64,000 bases of DNA, taken from positions 1 to 64,000 of the forward strand of contig NZ_JAHHZQ010000005.1 in assembly GCF_022606355.1 (NCBI RefSeq), written 5' to 3'. This document shows, one piece after another, positions 1 through 7,514 of this stretch. Under the pieces are notes generated by a model. It ran no database searches, had not been told where the DNA came from, and saw only the letters and a list, made by a program, of their open reading frames with translations. How positions within the stretch are numbered: position 1 is the stretch's first letter; the number at the start of each line of letters is the position of its first letter. Origin of the DNA: Leifsonia shinshuensis. Lineage in GTDB: Bacteria > Actinomycetota > Actinomycetes > Actinomycetales > Microbacteriaceae. The position numbers and the translations under genes are program-made.

Positions 1-2
1 TA

Positions 3-434
3 CCTGGCGTGACAAGTCAATCCGGCATGAGGTCAATCCCTCCGGTGCCTGAAGTCGGGGGAGCCGGATCAGATTTCACGCCGCCAGGGATTGGGGGGCC
101 TCCGTCATCACCAGAATGTTCCCCAGGGGAGGGCGACGACAACGCCCCGAATTCAAAGTCGCTGCGTCGTGAATTTGAGGACTCCGTGCGTCCGAAGTAT
201 TGGATAGACGAAGCGGCGAGGAATCCAGGGTCCTACAGCGCGCAGAATCTCGCTCGAATGCAGCTGGGCCGTCCACCATTCGGCGTTGATGGCTTTCCCA
301 TGGAGTTGCACCACATCGTTCCTCTGAGCCAGGGAGGAAGCAATGATCTGAGTAATCTAGCCCCGATGACCCGAACCGATCATCGTCTCGGTGAGAACTA
401 TCGACTGAATCATCCTCGACAGGATGGCTGCTGA
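3..434 (+). CDS. HNH/LHH-type nuclease toxin domain, 5' end cut by window edge
   Basis: The reading frame is open to the left edge, so this is probably the C-terminal part of a larger polymorphic toxin; an internal GTG lies at 9 but has no ribosome binding site. The first 50 residues are Pro/Gly-rich and linker-like. The last 45 residues hold an HNH-type nuclease core with MELHHIVPLSQGG followed by NDLSNLAPMTRTDHR and GEN...NHP, the usual arrangement in HNH/EndoVII toxins with a conserved LHH. Toxins of this class cleave DNA in competing or kin cells after delivery. The next gene, 11 bp downstream, is a SUKH-family protein, the classic immunity partner. Delivery domains, if any, lie outside the window. 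Confidence 0.75.
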   Translation, partial: PGVTSQSGMRSIPPVPEVGGAGSDFTPPGIGGPPSSPECSPGEGDDNAPNSKSLRREFEDSVRPKYWIDEAARNPGSYSAQNLARMQLGRPPFGVDGFPMELHHIVPLSQGGSNDLSNLAPMTRTDHRLGENYRLNHPRQDGC

Positions 435-445
435 AGGGAACAACT

Positions 446-892
446 GTGTCCTTTGAAGAGCTCGAGAGCAAACTGCTAAGGGAACCGACGCTTGAACGCG
501 GGACCGGCGCAACCATGGAGCAAGTTCTGCGGGCAGAAGACCAGCTCGGTCAGTTTCCGCCGGATTTCAGACGGTATCTCATGACATTCGGGTGGGTAAC
601 GGTCAGGCATTACGAGCTATTCGGAATCGGAGACACAGTACCTGCATATCTGAATCTAGAAGCAGTCACGTTGGAGGAACGACAAGACTTCGGGCTGCCA
701 CAGCAATTTGTGGCGGTTATGAACAACGGGGGCGGCGATCTCTATTGCTTCGATACTCACCATTCCGTCGCGGGGGCATCTCCGATCTTTCTCTGGGACC
801 ACGAGACCCGGGAAGCGGCTTCTTCTGGTGAAGTGGCCCCGAGCTTTACTGCATGGTTGCAGGGCAAGCTTCAAGCAGGCGCAGCAATCTAA
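446..892 (+). CDS. SMI1/KNR4 (SUKH) family protein, probable immunity protein
   Basis: 148 residues with a GTG start; a GAAGGG ribosome binding site sits about 7 bases upstream. The fold signature of SUKH proteins is visible: an N-terminal helix with EQVLRAEDQLG, then the core LPPDFRRYL-like segment (QFPPDFRRYLMTFG), an FGIGD strand, the FVAVMNNGGGDLYCFD segment, and a C-terminal PIFLWDHE...SFTAWL. SUKH proteins are small cytoplasmic proteins that neutralise nuclease toxins by binding them. Its position 11 bp after an HNH toxin domain supports that role here. A general regulatory SMI1-like role is the alternative. Confidence 0.8.
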   Translation: MSFEELESKLLREPTLERGTGATMEQVLRAEDQLGQFPPDFRRYLMTFGWVTVRHYELFGIGDTVPAYLNLEAVTLEERQDFGLPQQFVAVMNNGGGDLYCFDTHHSVAGASPIFLWDHETREAASSGEVAPSFTAWLQGKLQAGAAI

Positions 893-951
893 ATCGCCCT
901 GACCTGCTCGCATTCGGGGGCGGGCGGGCCTAAGGCGCCTGTCCAAGCGGC

Positions 952-1066
952 TTAGGGCTGCATTGTCGCGGTGAGGATTCGGTAGATGTGTCTGGCTATA
1001 TAGCGTTTGACGCTGCATTTGATTTCTCGGGCGACCGCAATAAGGCGGCGATAAGTCGTGGGTCGC
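952..1066 (-). pseudogene. IS110-type transposase C-terminal remnant
   Basis: Reading the minus strand from about 1066 down to the TAA at 952-954 gives a peptide ending REIKCSVKRYIARHIYRIL..., very like the conserved IS110-family transposase tail (REIxRCLKRYxAREVY). Only this C-terminal piece is left: there is no DEDD catalytic domain, no start codon and no recognisable ends. It sits between the SUKH gene and the toxin-like 3' end at 1068-1184, suggesting that an insertion and later decay disrupted the gene that once preceded the ankyrin gene. The call rests on recall of the family tail, not on an alignment. Confidence 0.5.
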
Positions 1067-1067
1067 C

Positions 1068-1184
1068 GTGCTCCGTGTCCGCGACATTTCGATGAAGCGG
1101 CGTCGGCTGGAGAATGATCCGAGCCCTTATCAGATTAAGGATCCATACTCCAATATGAGCCATTTTTGGGAGGCCAATCAATGA
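1068..1184 (+). pseudogene. Orphan 3' end of an unidentified gene, possibly a second toxin
   Basis: An open frame (GTG 1068, ATG 1092) ends in TGA at 1182-1184, which overlaps the ATG of the ankyrin gene (ATGA). The peptide runs KRRRLENDPSPYQIKDPYS and ends NMSHFWEANQ. There is no ribosome binding site before either start, and an in-frame stop lies at 1041, so this looks like the surviving tail of a longer gene whose 5' part was lost. The stop/start overlap with a downstream ankyrin gene fits a toxin followed by its immunity gene, but the domain is not recognised. Confidence 0.35.
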
Positions 1185-1582
1185 ACACGGGCGATGAGTT
1201 CGGAAGGAAACCAATTCACTACGCCGCTCTAGAGGATGACGCTGTGTCGATTTCGCGACTACTTGGCGAAGGTGAATCACCCGACTCGAGAGACAATAAG
1301 GGGTTCACGCCGTTGCATTTCGCGGCACGCGAGTTTGCGCTCAGAGCTGCCGAGGTCCTTTTGTCCGCAGGCGCCGCAGTGGATGCGGAAGACGTTTTTG
1401 GGAACACTCCTTTGGGCGAAGCTACGTTCAACTCCAAGGGCCGAGGGGAAATGATTGGACTGCTTAGAGCGCACGGGGCTGACCCCCTACACGCCAATAA
1501 GAGCGGCCAGACGTGCTTAGGTCTCTCCCGACTAATCGCGAACTATCCTGTCGCGCGGTTTTTCGCAGATGTCCAGGGATGA
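1181..1582 (+). CDS. Ankyrin-repeat protein, possible immunity protein
   Basis: 133 residues. The ATG at 1181 is chosen over the TTG at 1166 because GGGAGG at 1168-1173 is placed 7 bases before it. Three to four ankyrin repeats are visible: RKPIHYAALEDDAVSISRLL, then NKGFTPLHFAAREFALRAAE followed by VLLSAGAAVDAED, then FGNTPLGEATFN...MIGLLRAHGADP, then KSGQTCLGLSR. There is no signal peptide or membrane segment, so it is cytoplasmic. Small ankyrin proteins are frequent immunity or cognate-binding partners in polymorphic toxin loci. Its start overlaps the stop of the toxin-like remnant upstream, which supports this, but without an intact partner the role is inferred. Confidence 0.75.
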   Translation: MNTGDEFGRKPIHYAALEDDAVSISRLLGEGESPDSRDNKGFTPLHFAAREFALRAAEVLLSAGAAVDAEDVFGNTPLGEATFNSKGRGEMIGLLRAHGADPLHANKSGQTCLGLSRLIANYPVARFFADVQG

Positions 1583-1713
1583 TGCGAATTTGACTACATT
1601 TTGACTACAACCGTATGGGTTCCAATGAGATTTCCTGAGACCACAAGAGCTCTGTTTCGTTGACATTCCGCGGAAGTTGGCCTGGATGCCAAGGGAGTTA
1701 AGGGGCCGAACTA

Positions 1714-1739
1714 GAGTTCAAATCCCACCGGTACCGCCA
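1714..1739 (+). other. tRNA 3'-end-like sequence, candidate attachment site
   Basis: Positions 1717-1723 read TTCAAAT, like a tRNA T-loop; 1724-1728 would be the 3' T-stem, 1729-1735 (CGGTACC) the 3' acceptor strand, 1736 the discriminator G and 1737-1739 CCA. The 5' T-stem partner at 1712-1716 pairs badly, and no GGTACCG acceptor partner, D-arm or anticodon arm lies upstream. This is therefore only the 3' end of a tRNA gene, as left at one end of an element integrated into a tRNA. The bases from 1583 to 1713 hold no gene; a TGACTACA motif appears twice there (1591-1608). Confidence 0.45.
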
Positions 1740-1740
1740 C

Positions 1741-1790
1741 GCAGACGCCCCGGAATCCCTTGAAAACACAGGGATCTGGGGCGTTCTGCA
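1741..1790 (+). terminator. Strong hairpin directly after the tRNA-like end
   Basis: Three stacked helices: GCAGA/TCTGC, CGCCCC/GGGGCG and ATCCCT/AGGGAT, with small internal bulges and a loop rich in A. It begins one base after the CCA at 1739, where a tRNA terminator would lie. There is no long T-run. From here to 1994 nothing else is recognisable. Confidence 0.55.
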
Positions 1791-1994
1791 TGTCTGTATC
1801 TCTCAGGAGCTGACTCGGTGGGCGCGGAGCAGTCCCAGAGGTGTCAGGACCAAGCACGTCGCCGTCTCGGCTTCTGCGGCGTCTCGTGGTGGGTCGCTGT
1901 CTCTGCTGCGGTGTCGCCGGGGCGGTTTCCCGGCTTGGTCGAACACCTGCATGGGCCCGCAACGATGCCTTGCATCGCCGCGTCTTCGATCGCC

Positions 1995-2633
1995 CTACGG
2001 GGTCTCGCCGTTCAACCGTCCGATCACCCCTTCGATGGCGAGCGTGACGGCCTCGGGCATATCAACGGCCGTTGGGTCCAGCAGCCACTGGACCTGTAGG
2101 CCGTCCATCGTTGCGATGATGGTGGACGCCGCGAGATCGATGCGGGCCTCAGTCGCTTCGGGGGCGACATCGCGAAGGGCGCCCTTGAGCATGTCGCGGA
2201 GTCCCACGAATCGCTCACGGAAATAGTCGTGGGCGGGGTGGCCGTCCGTGACTGAGTCAGCTGACAGGACCGTGTACAACTGCACGACGCCCGGGCGCTG
2301 AGTATTCAGGCGAACCGTATGCACGAGATGCTCGAACAGGGCGGGTCCGTCGGGGATGTGCTTCCCTTCCAACTCGGCGACGTCTGAATCGTCGCGGTAC
2401 TCGAGCATCGCGATGAGCAGCTGATCCTTCGATCCGAAGTGATGCATGACGCCGGTGTGGCTCAGTCCCGCCGCCTCACCGATCTCGACAAGTGATCCGT
2501 TGTTGTAGCCGCGCGTCGCGAAAATCGACATCGCCGCTTCCAGAATCCGTTGCCGCTTCTCCGCGGTTGCGGCCCTCGGGTTGGCAACACGCGCCCCAGC
2601 CGGAATCGGGTTCTGATCTCGTGTGCGTGGCAT
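1995..2633 (-). CDS. TetR family transcriptional regulator of the GH3/GH35 locus
   Basis: 212 residues. The start is the ATG at 2633 (MPRTRDQ), which has GAGGAG about 7 bases upstream; an upstream in-frame start exists but lacks such a site. The N-terminal TetR DNA-binding domain covers roughly residues 25-75 (RILEAAMSIFATRGYNNGSL, then VEIGEAAGLSHTGVMHHFGS). The C-terminal ligand domain has a TetR_C-like segment including MDGLQVQWLLDP, a motif shared with the TetR at 59102, which also adjoins a glycosidase. It is divergent from the GH3 gene and two matching palindromes lie between them, so it probably represses the glycosidase/transporter operon, and perhaps itself, until a sugar ligand appears. 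Confidence 0.9.
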   Translation of the reverse strand: MPRTRDQNPIPAGARVANPRAATAEKRQRILEAAMSIFATRGYNNGSLVEIGEAAGLSHTGVMHHFGSKDQLLIAMLEYRDDSDVAELEGKHIPDGPALFEHLVHTVRLNTQRPGVVQLYTVLSADSVTDGHPAHDYFRERFVGLRDMLKGALRDVAPEATEARIDLAASTIIATMDGLQVQWLLDPTAVDMPEAVTLAIEGVIGRLNGETP

Positions 2634-2665
2634 GTGCCCCTCCTCGAAACAACTCTGCACCCGAT

Positions 2666-2693
2666 TTTACTTGATGACCTGTCAGCAAGCATT
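2666..2693. promoter_or_regulatory. TetR-type operator, copy 1
   Basis: Imperfect inverted repeat with 9-bp arms TTTACTTGA and GCAAGCATT separated by 10 bp. It has the same arm and spacer format as the second site at 2711-2738, 45 bp away centre to centre. It lies 33 bp upstream of the TetR start codon. Confidence 0.65.
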
Positions 2694-2710
2694 ACAAAGA
2701 GATCGCTCGA

Positions 2711-2738
2711 AATACTTGCGAACAGGTCAGCAAGTATT
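2711..2738. promoter_or_regulatory. TetR-type operator, copy 2, overlapping the likely GH3 promoter
   Basis: Perfect inverted repeat AATACTTGC / GCAAGTATT with a 10-bp spacer. A TTGCGA element (2716-2721) followed by TATT-rich sequence at 2739-2746 could be the promoter of the GH3 operon, so a repressor bound here would block it. A TetR dimer pair on two such sites is the expected arrangement. Confidence 0.7.
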
Positions 2739-2807
2739 GCTATTGTCTGTCACACGGTCACGAACGACCAGACGCCAGGCGGGTATGCGCCGCAAGAGGA
2801 GCCAACG

Positions 2808-5297
2808 ATGTCCACACCGACCACGCTCGGGGAGCCGGCGAACGCTGACGCGATCGAGGCGGTCAGCCTGCCGGAGCGCATCGCCCTTCTCACGGGTGCC
2901 ACGTCGTGGACACTGCACCCGGTGCCCGCGTACGGGATGCGTGCGATCGTGCTGTCCGACGGGCCGATCGGGGTTCGCGGTGTCGACGAGGATGAACGGC
3001 CCTCGGCGCAGCTCCCCTCACCGTCCGCACTCGCCGCGACCTTCGACCGCGACCTGCTCGCCCGGCTGGGCGGCCTGCTGGCGCGGGAAGCACACCGCAA
3101 GGGCGTCGATGTGGTGCTCGCGCCGGTCGTCAACCTCCAGCGCACACCCTACGGCGGACGCCACTTCGAAGCATTCTCGGAGGACCCGTACCTGACGGGG
3201 GAGCTCGCCAGCCAGCTGATCCGAGCCACGCAGGCCGCCGGAGTCGCGATGTGCGTCAAGCACTTCCTCGGCAACGAGTCCGAGACCGAGCGCACCACGT
3301 ACATCGCGCGGATCCCCGAGCGTGCCCTCCGCGAGGTCTACCTGGCGCCGTTCGAGAAGACCGTCCGAGACGCCCGGGTCTGGTCCGTCATGGCCGCCTA
3401 CAACGGCGTGGACGACGGCACCCAGGTCGCCCCCGCGACCGAGCATGGCTCATTGCTCAACGGCGTGCTGAAGGCCGAATGGGGATTCGACGGGGTCGTC
3501 GTCAGCGACTGGCTGGCCACGAAGACCACCGTAGAGGCCGCTCTCGGCGGACTCGACCTGATCATGCCCGGACCGGACGGACCGTGGGGCGCGCGCCTGG
3601 AGCGAGCAGTGCGCGACGGCCTCGTCGCCGAGGAGGTCATCGACGACAAGGTCGAGCGGATCGTCCGGCTGGGACGACGTGTCGGCGCCGTCGGCCCGCG
3701 GCCGGCGCGGGAAATGTCGCCCGACCTCCCCGCCGCGCCTTCGACGCGTGGGCTGCTGCGGGAGGCCGTCGCCCGGTCGAGCGTGGTCCTCGCCAACAAC
3801 GGACTGCTCCCACTCCGGGAATCAGGAATCGCCTCCCTCGCGCTCATCGGCCCCAACGCGGTCGAACCGTTCATCCAGGGCGGCGGGAGCGCATCGGTGA
3901 CCGCGCCCTTCCTCTCCGAGCCCGTTCACGCGCTCCAGGAGGCGCTGCCGAACACCGCGATCACCGTGCAGCGAGGTGCATCCGGCCGTAGGTTCGCACC
4001 GCAGATCGCCTCCGGCGCGGTGACGACCCCGGCCGGCGACGATGGCTACCGGATCACCTACTACGACGAAGCCGGAGCCACCGTGGGCGGTCCGGTCACC
4101 GTCCCGGCCGACGAGACCTGGAACCGCGACGTGCCGGCAGGAGCACGGGAGGCGAGGCTCGAAGCGATCGTCCACCTCGCCGGGCCGGGCACGCATCGCG
4201 TCGAAGTCGGGGTGTCCGGCTGGCACGTGATCACCTTCGACGGGACTCTCGTCGCCGAATCCGCCGAGCACGCCGACCACGACGTCATCCTCGACTCGTC
4301 CGCCAACCACCCGGCGGGTCCTGCACGCGAATACGTGATCGGAGAGCCCGCGACGGTCTCCATCGAATCGCGCCAGCAGGTGGTCGACGCCGGCGCCTAC
4401 GGACGGTTCGTCCGGTTCGCGCTGCGGCACGAGCTGCGCGAACTGAGCGCCGACGACGAGCTCCTCGCCGCGGTCGAGGCTGCACGCGCCGCCGACGTCG
4501 CCGTCGTGATCGTCGGAACGAACGAGGAGACCGAGTCGGAGGGGTGGGACCGGGTCGACCTGCAGCTCCCCGGCCGCCAGAACGAGCTGGTCGAGCGGGT
4601 GCTCGATGCGAACCCGCGCACGGTCGTGGTGGTCAATGCCGGCGCACCGGTGATCCTTCCGTGGCTGGAGCGGGCCCCCGCGGTGCTGTGGTGGTGGCTG
4701 CCGGGCCAGGAGGCCGGGCGCGGTCTCGCGGATGCCTTGCTCGGCGTCACCGAGCCCAGCGGTCGGCTGCCGTGGACGCTGCCCTCGACCGAGGACGACG
4801 TCCCCGTCCGGGACACGGTTCCGCGCGACGGAGTCATCGACTACGCGGAGGGCATCCACGTCGGTTATCGCCAGTGGGACAGACTCGGCCGCTCTCCCTC
4901 GCGCGAGTTCGGCTTCGGGCTCGGGTTCGGTTCCTGGCTGTACGAGACGCTCACGATCGTCGGCCAGCCCGACGACCTCGCGGCCGATGTCACCCTGACC
5001 AACATGAGCGCGCACGATTCGCGCGAGACCGTGCAGATCTACCTCGAATCACCGAACTCGACGATCGACCGTCCCGTGCGCTGGCTGGCCGGCTTCGCAG
5101 GCGTGGACGTCCCCGCCGGCGAGACGGCGTCGGTGCGGATCCGGATCGAGCGACGAGCACTTGAGACCTGGAACAGCGACAGGCGCGACTGGGAGATCCT
5201 CGACGGCCGATACCTCTTCCACGCCGCCCGATCGAGCCGCGATGTGCGGCTCACGGCGGCAACGACAGTCCACGAACAGACCCTGACCGTCGACTGA
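2808..5297 (+). CDS. GH3 family beta-glycosidase (beta-glucosidase/xylosidase) with PA14-like insert
   Basis: 829 residues. The start is ATG 2808 because AGAGGAG sits 6 bases before it; the frame is open far upstream but that part crosses the operators. It hydrolyses terminal beta-linked sugars in the cytoplasm, as no signal peptide is present. The catalytic (alpha/beta)8 domain carries the KHFLGNE region and the nucleophile motif GFDGVVVSDW, with Asp about residue 234. A PA14-like beta domain is inserted around residues 395-510, followed by the GH3 C-terminal domain (VVIVGTNEETESEGWDR, then LPGRQNELV) and a fibronectin-III-like end. It is the first gene after the TetR operators and is followed by a sugar importer. 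Exact linkage specificity cannot be read from the sequence. Confidence 0.93.
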   Translation: MSTPTTLGEPANADAIEAVSLPERIALLTGATSWTLHPVPAYGMRAIVLSDGPIGVRGVDEDERPSAQLPSPSALAATFDRDLLARLGGLLAREAHRKGVDVVLAPVVNLQRTPYGGRHFEAFSEDPYLTGELASQLIRATQAAGVAMCVKHFLGNESETERTTYIARIPERALREVYLAPFEKTVRDARVWSVMAAYNGVDDGTQVAPATEHGSLLNGVLKAEWGFDGVVVSDWLATKTTVEAALGGLDLIMPGPDGPWGARLERAVRDGLVAEEVIDDKVERIVRLGRRVGAVGPRPAREMSPDLPAAPSTRGLLREAVARSSVVLANNGLLPLRESGIASLALIGPNAVEPFIQGGGSASVTAPFLSEPVHALQEALPNTAITVQRGASGRRFAPQIASGAVTTPAGDDGYRITYYDEAGATVGGPVTVPADETWNRDVPAGAREARLEAIVHLAGPGTHRVEVGVSGWHVITFDGTLVAESAEHADHDVILDSSANHPAGPAREYVIGEPATVSIESRQQVVDAGAYGRFVRFALRHELRELSADDELLAAVEAARAADVAVVIVGTNEETESEGWDRVDLQLPGRQNELVERVLDANPRTVVVVNAGAPVILPWLERAPAVLWWWLPGQEAGRGLADALLGVTEPSGRLPWTLPSTEDDVPVRDTVPRDGVIDYAEGIHVGYRQWDRLGRSPSREFGFGLGFGSWLYETLTIVGQPDDLAADVTLTNMSAHDSRETVQIYLESPNSTIDRPVRWLAGFAGVDVPAGETASVRIRIERRALETWNSDRRDWEILDGRYLFHAARSSRDVRLTAATTVHEQTLTVD

Positions 5298-5343
5298 GAC
5301 CCAATCACATCCCAACCCCCACCAATGCAAGGAGGCATTCCTC

Positions 5344-6579
5344 ATGAACAAGGCAACCCGACGGCTCGCAGCGTTCGCTGCCGCGCCGCTGGTGATCGCA
5401 GCTTTCGCCGGCTGCTCATCGTCTGGCGGTGACAGCAACGAGAAGGTGACCATCACCTTCCAGGAGCAGTTCAGCGACGCGGAGACGGCACAGTTCACCA
5501 AGCAGCTGAAGGACTTCGAGAAGGCCCACTCGAACATCACGGTCAAGCTGATCCGCGACAACGACTCGAGCTACTACGACAAGCTCACCACCCAGATCGC
5601 CGGCGGGAAGGGACCGGACATCGCGCGGGTCGAGCCGCCGCGCGCCTCCCAGTTCATCGCCTCGGGCTGGGCGCTCCCTCTCGGCGACTCGGCGGGGAAG
5701 AAGAGCGATTACTTCCCCGCCAGCCTCGATTCCGTCACCAAGGACGGGAAGCTCTACGGCGTCCCTGTCGACGTGTCTGCGCTGGCGCTGTTCTACCGCA
5801 GCGACCTGTTCAAGGCCGCAGGCATCGAGCAGCCGCCGGCGACGTGGGACGAGTTCACGGCCGACGCCGCCAAGCTCACCGCCGGCGACGTCCACGGCGT
5901 CGGACTGTTCGGCGGCTGGGGCGGATTCGAGTTCTACCCGTGGCTCTGGCAGGCCGGAGCCGACGTCCTGAACAAGGACCAGACCAAGGCGGTGTTCAAC
6001 TCGGCAGACGGCGTCCGTGCCCTCCAGCTGTGGGTCGACCTCCAGAAGACCGCGATGCCCGCCGGGATGGCGACGGCGACGGAGGACGACCTGAAAGGCC
6101 CGTTCGTCTCCGGGAAGCTGGCGATGATGACCTCCGGCCCGTGGATGATCCCCTCGCTCAAGACCGCCGGCATCGACGGCAAGTGGGCGGTCGCACCGCT
6201 GCCGAAGGACAAAGAGGCGGCGACCGTGCTGGGCGGGCTCGACCTCCTGGTGCTCAAGAACACCAAGCACGCCGACGCCGCGAAGACGTTCGTGAGCTGG
6301 CTGATGCAGGACTCTGTGCAGAAGGAGTGGGCCAGCTCGCTCGGCTACCTCCCCGTCAAGACGGCCCTGTACACCGATCCCGTGTTCAAGGACGACCCAT
6401 CGATCAGCGCGTTCTCCAAGGTGCTCGAGCAGGCGCGCTCCCGCCCGACCGTCGCGCAGGCCGGCGACATCGACACCGCCCTCGGCAACGCCGTCCAGGC
6501 AGCGCTCTCCGGGACCAAGTCCGCGAAGGACGCGCTCGACGAGGCCGCCGACGCCTCCAACAAGGCGCTCAGCAAGTGA
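5344..6579 (+). CDS. Sugar ABC transporter, substrate-binding lipoprotein (family 1)
   Basis: 411 residues. A lipoprotein signal ends AAFAGC with the lipidated Cys at residue 24, followed by a Ser/Gly spacer. The mature part follows the MalE/UgpB pattern (VTITFQEQFSDAE, GKGPDIARVEPP, LFYRSDLFKAAGI, GKLAMMTSGPWM). AAGGAGG lies at 5329-5335. The protein would capture an oligosaccharide outside the membrane and hand it to the two permeases that follow. Its stop overlaps the next start (GTGA). It lies 46 bp after the GH3 gene, so the operon links import to hydrolysis. The likely substrate is a beta-linked oligosaccharide, inferred from GH3 and GH35 next to it. Confidence 0.93.
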   Translation: MNKATRRLAAFAAAPLVIAAFAGCSSSGGDSNEKVTITFQEQFSDAETAQFTKQLKDFEKAHSNITVKLIRDNDSSYYDKLTTQIAGGKGPDIARVEPPRASQFIASGWALPLGDSAGKKSDYFPASLDSVTKDGKLYGVPVDVSALALFYRSDLFKAAGIEQPPATWDEFTADAAKLTAGDVHGVGLFGGWGGFEFYPWLWQAGADVLNKDQTKAVFNSADGVRALQLWVDLQKTAMPAGMATATEDDLKGPFVSGKLAMMTSGPWMIPSLKTAGIDGKWAVAPLPKDKEAATVLGGLDLLVLKNTKHADAAKTFVSWLMQDSVQKEWASSLGYLPVKTALYTDPVFKDDPSISAFSKVLEQARSRPTVAQAGDIDTALGNAVQAALSGTKSAKDALDEAADASNKALSK

Positions 6580-7514
6580 CGCAGGTCGCCACAACCCTCG
6601 CGGGCCGGACGGCAACGTCCGGCCCGCGGGGTCGCCTGCGCTGGCGGAGCCGGCTGACCCCATACCTGTTCCTCGCACCGGCCCTGATCGCGGTAGGGGT
6701 GTTCGTCGTCTACCCGATCGCGAACGTCGCCGTGCAGAGCTTCTTCGACGTCAACCCCACCAAGCACGAGGGCTGGGAGTTCGTCGGAGTGCAGAACTAC
6801 ATCGAAGCGTTCTCCGACTCCGCCGTCTGGGGCGTCTTCCTCAACAGCATCATCTGGACCATCGGGTCCGTCGCCCTCCAGCTCATCGTCGCGATGGCGG
6901 GCGCCCTGCTCCTCCAGCAGCTCGTCGGCGGCGCGAGGATCCTGCGCGCAGTCTTCGTGCTGCCGTGGGCGACACCGGTGGTCGTCGGCGCACTCGCCTG
7001 GAAGCTGCTCTACCAACCGGACTACGGCATGATCAATCAACTCCTGAGCGTCGTCGGCCTCCCGGAGCTGCAGCACGCGTGGCTCGCGGATCCGCACACC
7101 GCCCTGGCCGCGGTGGTCGCCGCGAACGTCTGGCGCGGGTTCCCGTTCATCATGGTTCTGCTCATCGCGGGCATGGCGTCGATCCCCGGCGAACTGTACG
7201 AAGCCGCCGGAGTCGACGGCGCCACCTGGAGCCGGTCGTTCCGCAGCATCACCCTCCCGTTGCTCAAGCCGATGCTGCTGACCAGCACCCTGATGGCGCT
7301 GATCTGGACGTTCAACAACTTCAGTCTCATCTACGTGATGACCGGAGGAGGGCCGGCGGGGGCGACGGACATCCTCACCACGTTCGTCTACAAGAGCGCC
7401 TTCAGCAGTTTCGACTTCGGCTACGCGTCGGCGCTCTCGATGATCCTCTTCGCCATCGTCGGCATCGGATCGGCCCTGTACATCCGTGCGTTCGGAAAGG
7501 ACGCCCTCTCGTGA
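6576..7514 (+). CDS. Sugar ABC transporter permease, MalF-like
   Basis: 312 residues. The GTG start overlaps the stop of the binding protein (GTGA). Six membrane segments are predicted from the hydrophobic stretches, the first being LFLAPALIAVGVFVVYPI. The cytoplasmic EAA loop that contacts the ATPase is visible as EAAGVDGATWSRSFRS followed by ITLPLLKP. The family forms heterodimers with a MalG-like partner, here the next gene, whose start again overlaps (GTGA at 7511-7514). No ATP-binding subunit is encoded in this locus; actinobacteria commonly share one MsiK-type ATPase among such importers. Confidence 0.93.
   Translation: MTQVATTLAGRTATSGPRGRLRWRSRLTPYLFLAPALIAVGVFVVYPIANVAVQSFFDVNPTKHEGWEFVGVQNYIEAFSDSAVWGVFLNSIIWTIGSVALQLIVAMAGALLLQQLVGGARILRAVFVLPWATPVVVGALAWKLLYQPDYGMINQLLSVVGLPELQHAWLADPHTALAAVVAANVWRGFPFIMVLLIAGMASIPGELYEAAGVDGATWSRSFRSITLPLLKPMLLTSTLMALIWTFNNFSLIYVMTGGGPAGATDILTTFVYKSAFSSFDFGYASALSMILFAIVGIGSALYIRAFGKDALS

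Noticed and set aside
1660-1740. Complete tRNA gene
   Set aside because: Only the T-loop and 3' acceptor can be read; no matching 5' acceptor, D-arm or anticodon stem upstream.
5416-6678. Long minus-strand open frame opposite the sugar-binding lipoprotein
   Set aside because: Arg/Gly/Glu-rich low-information peptide mirroring a clear gene on the other strand; typical of high-GC DNA.
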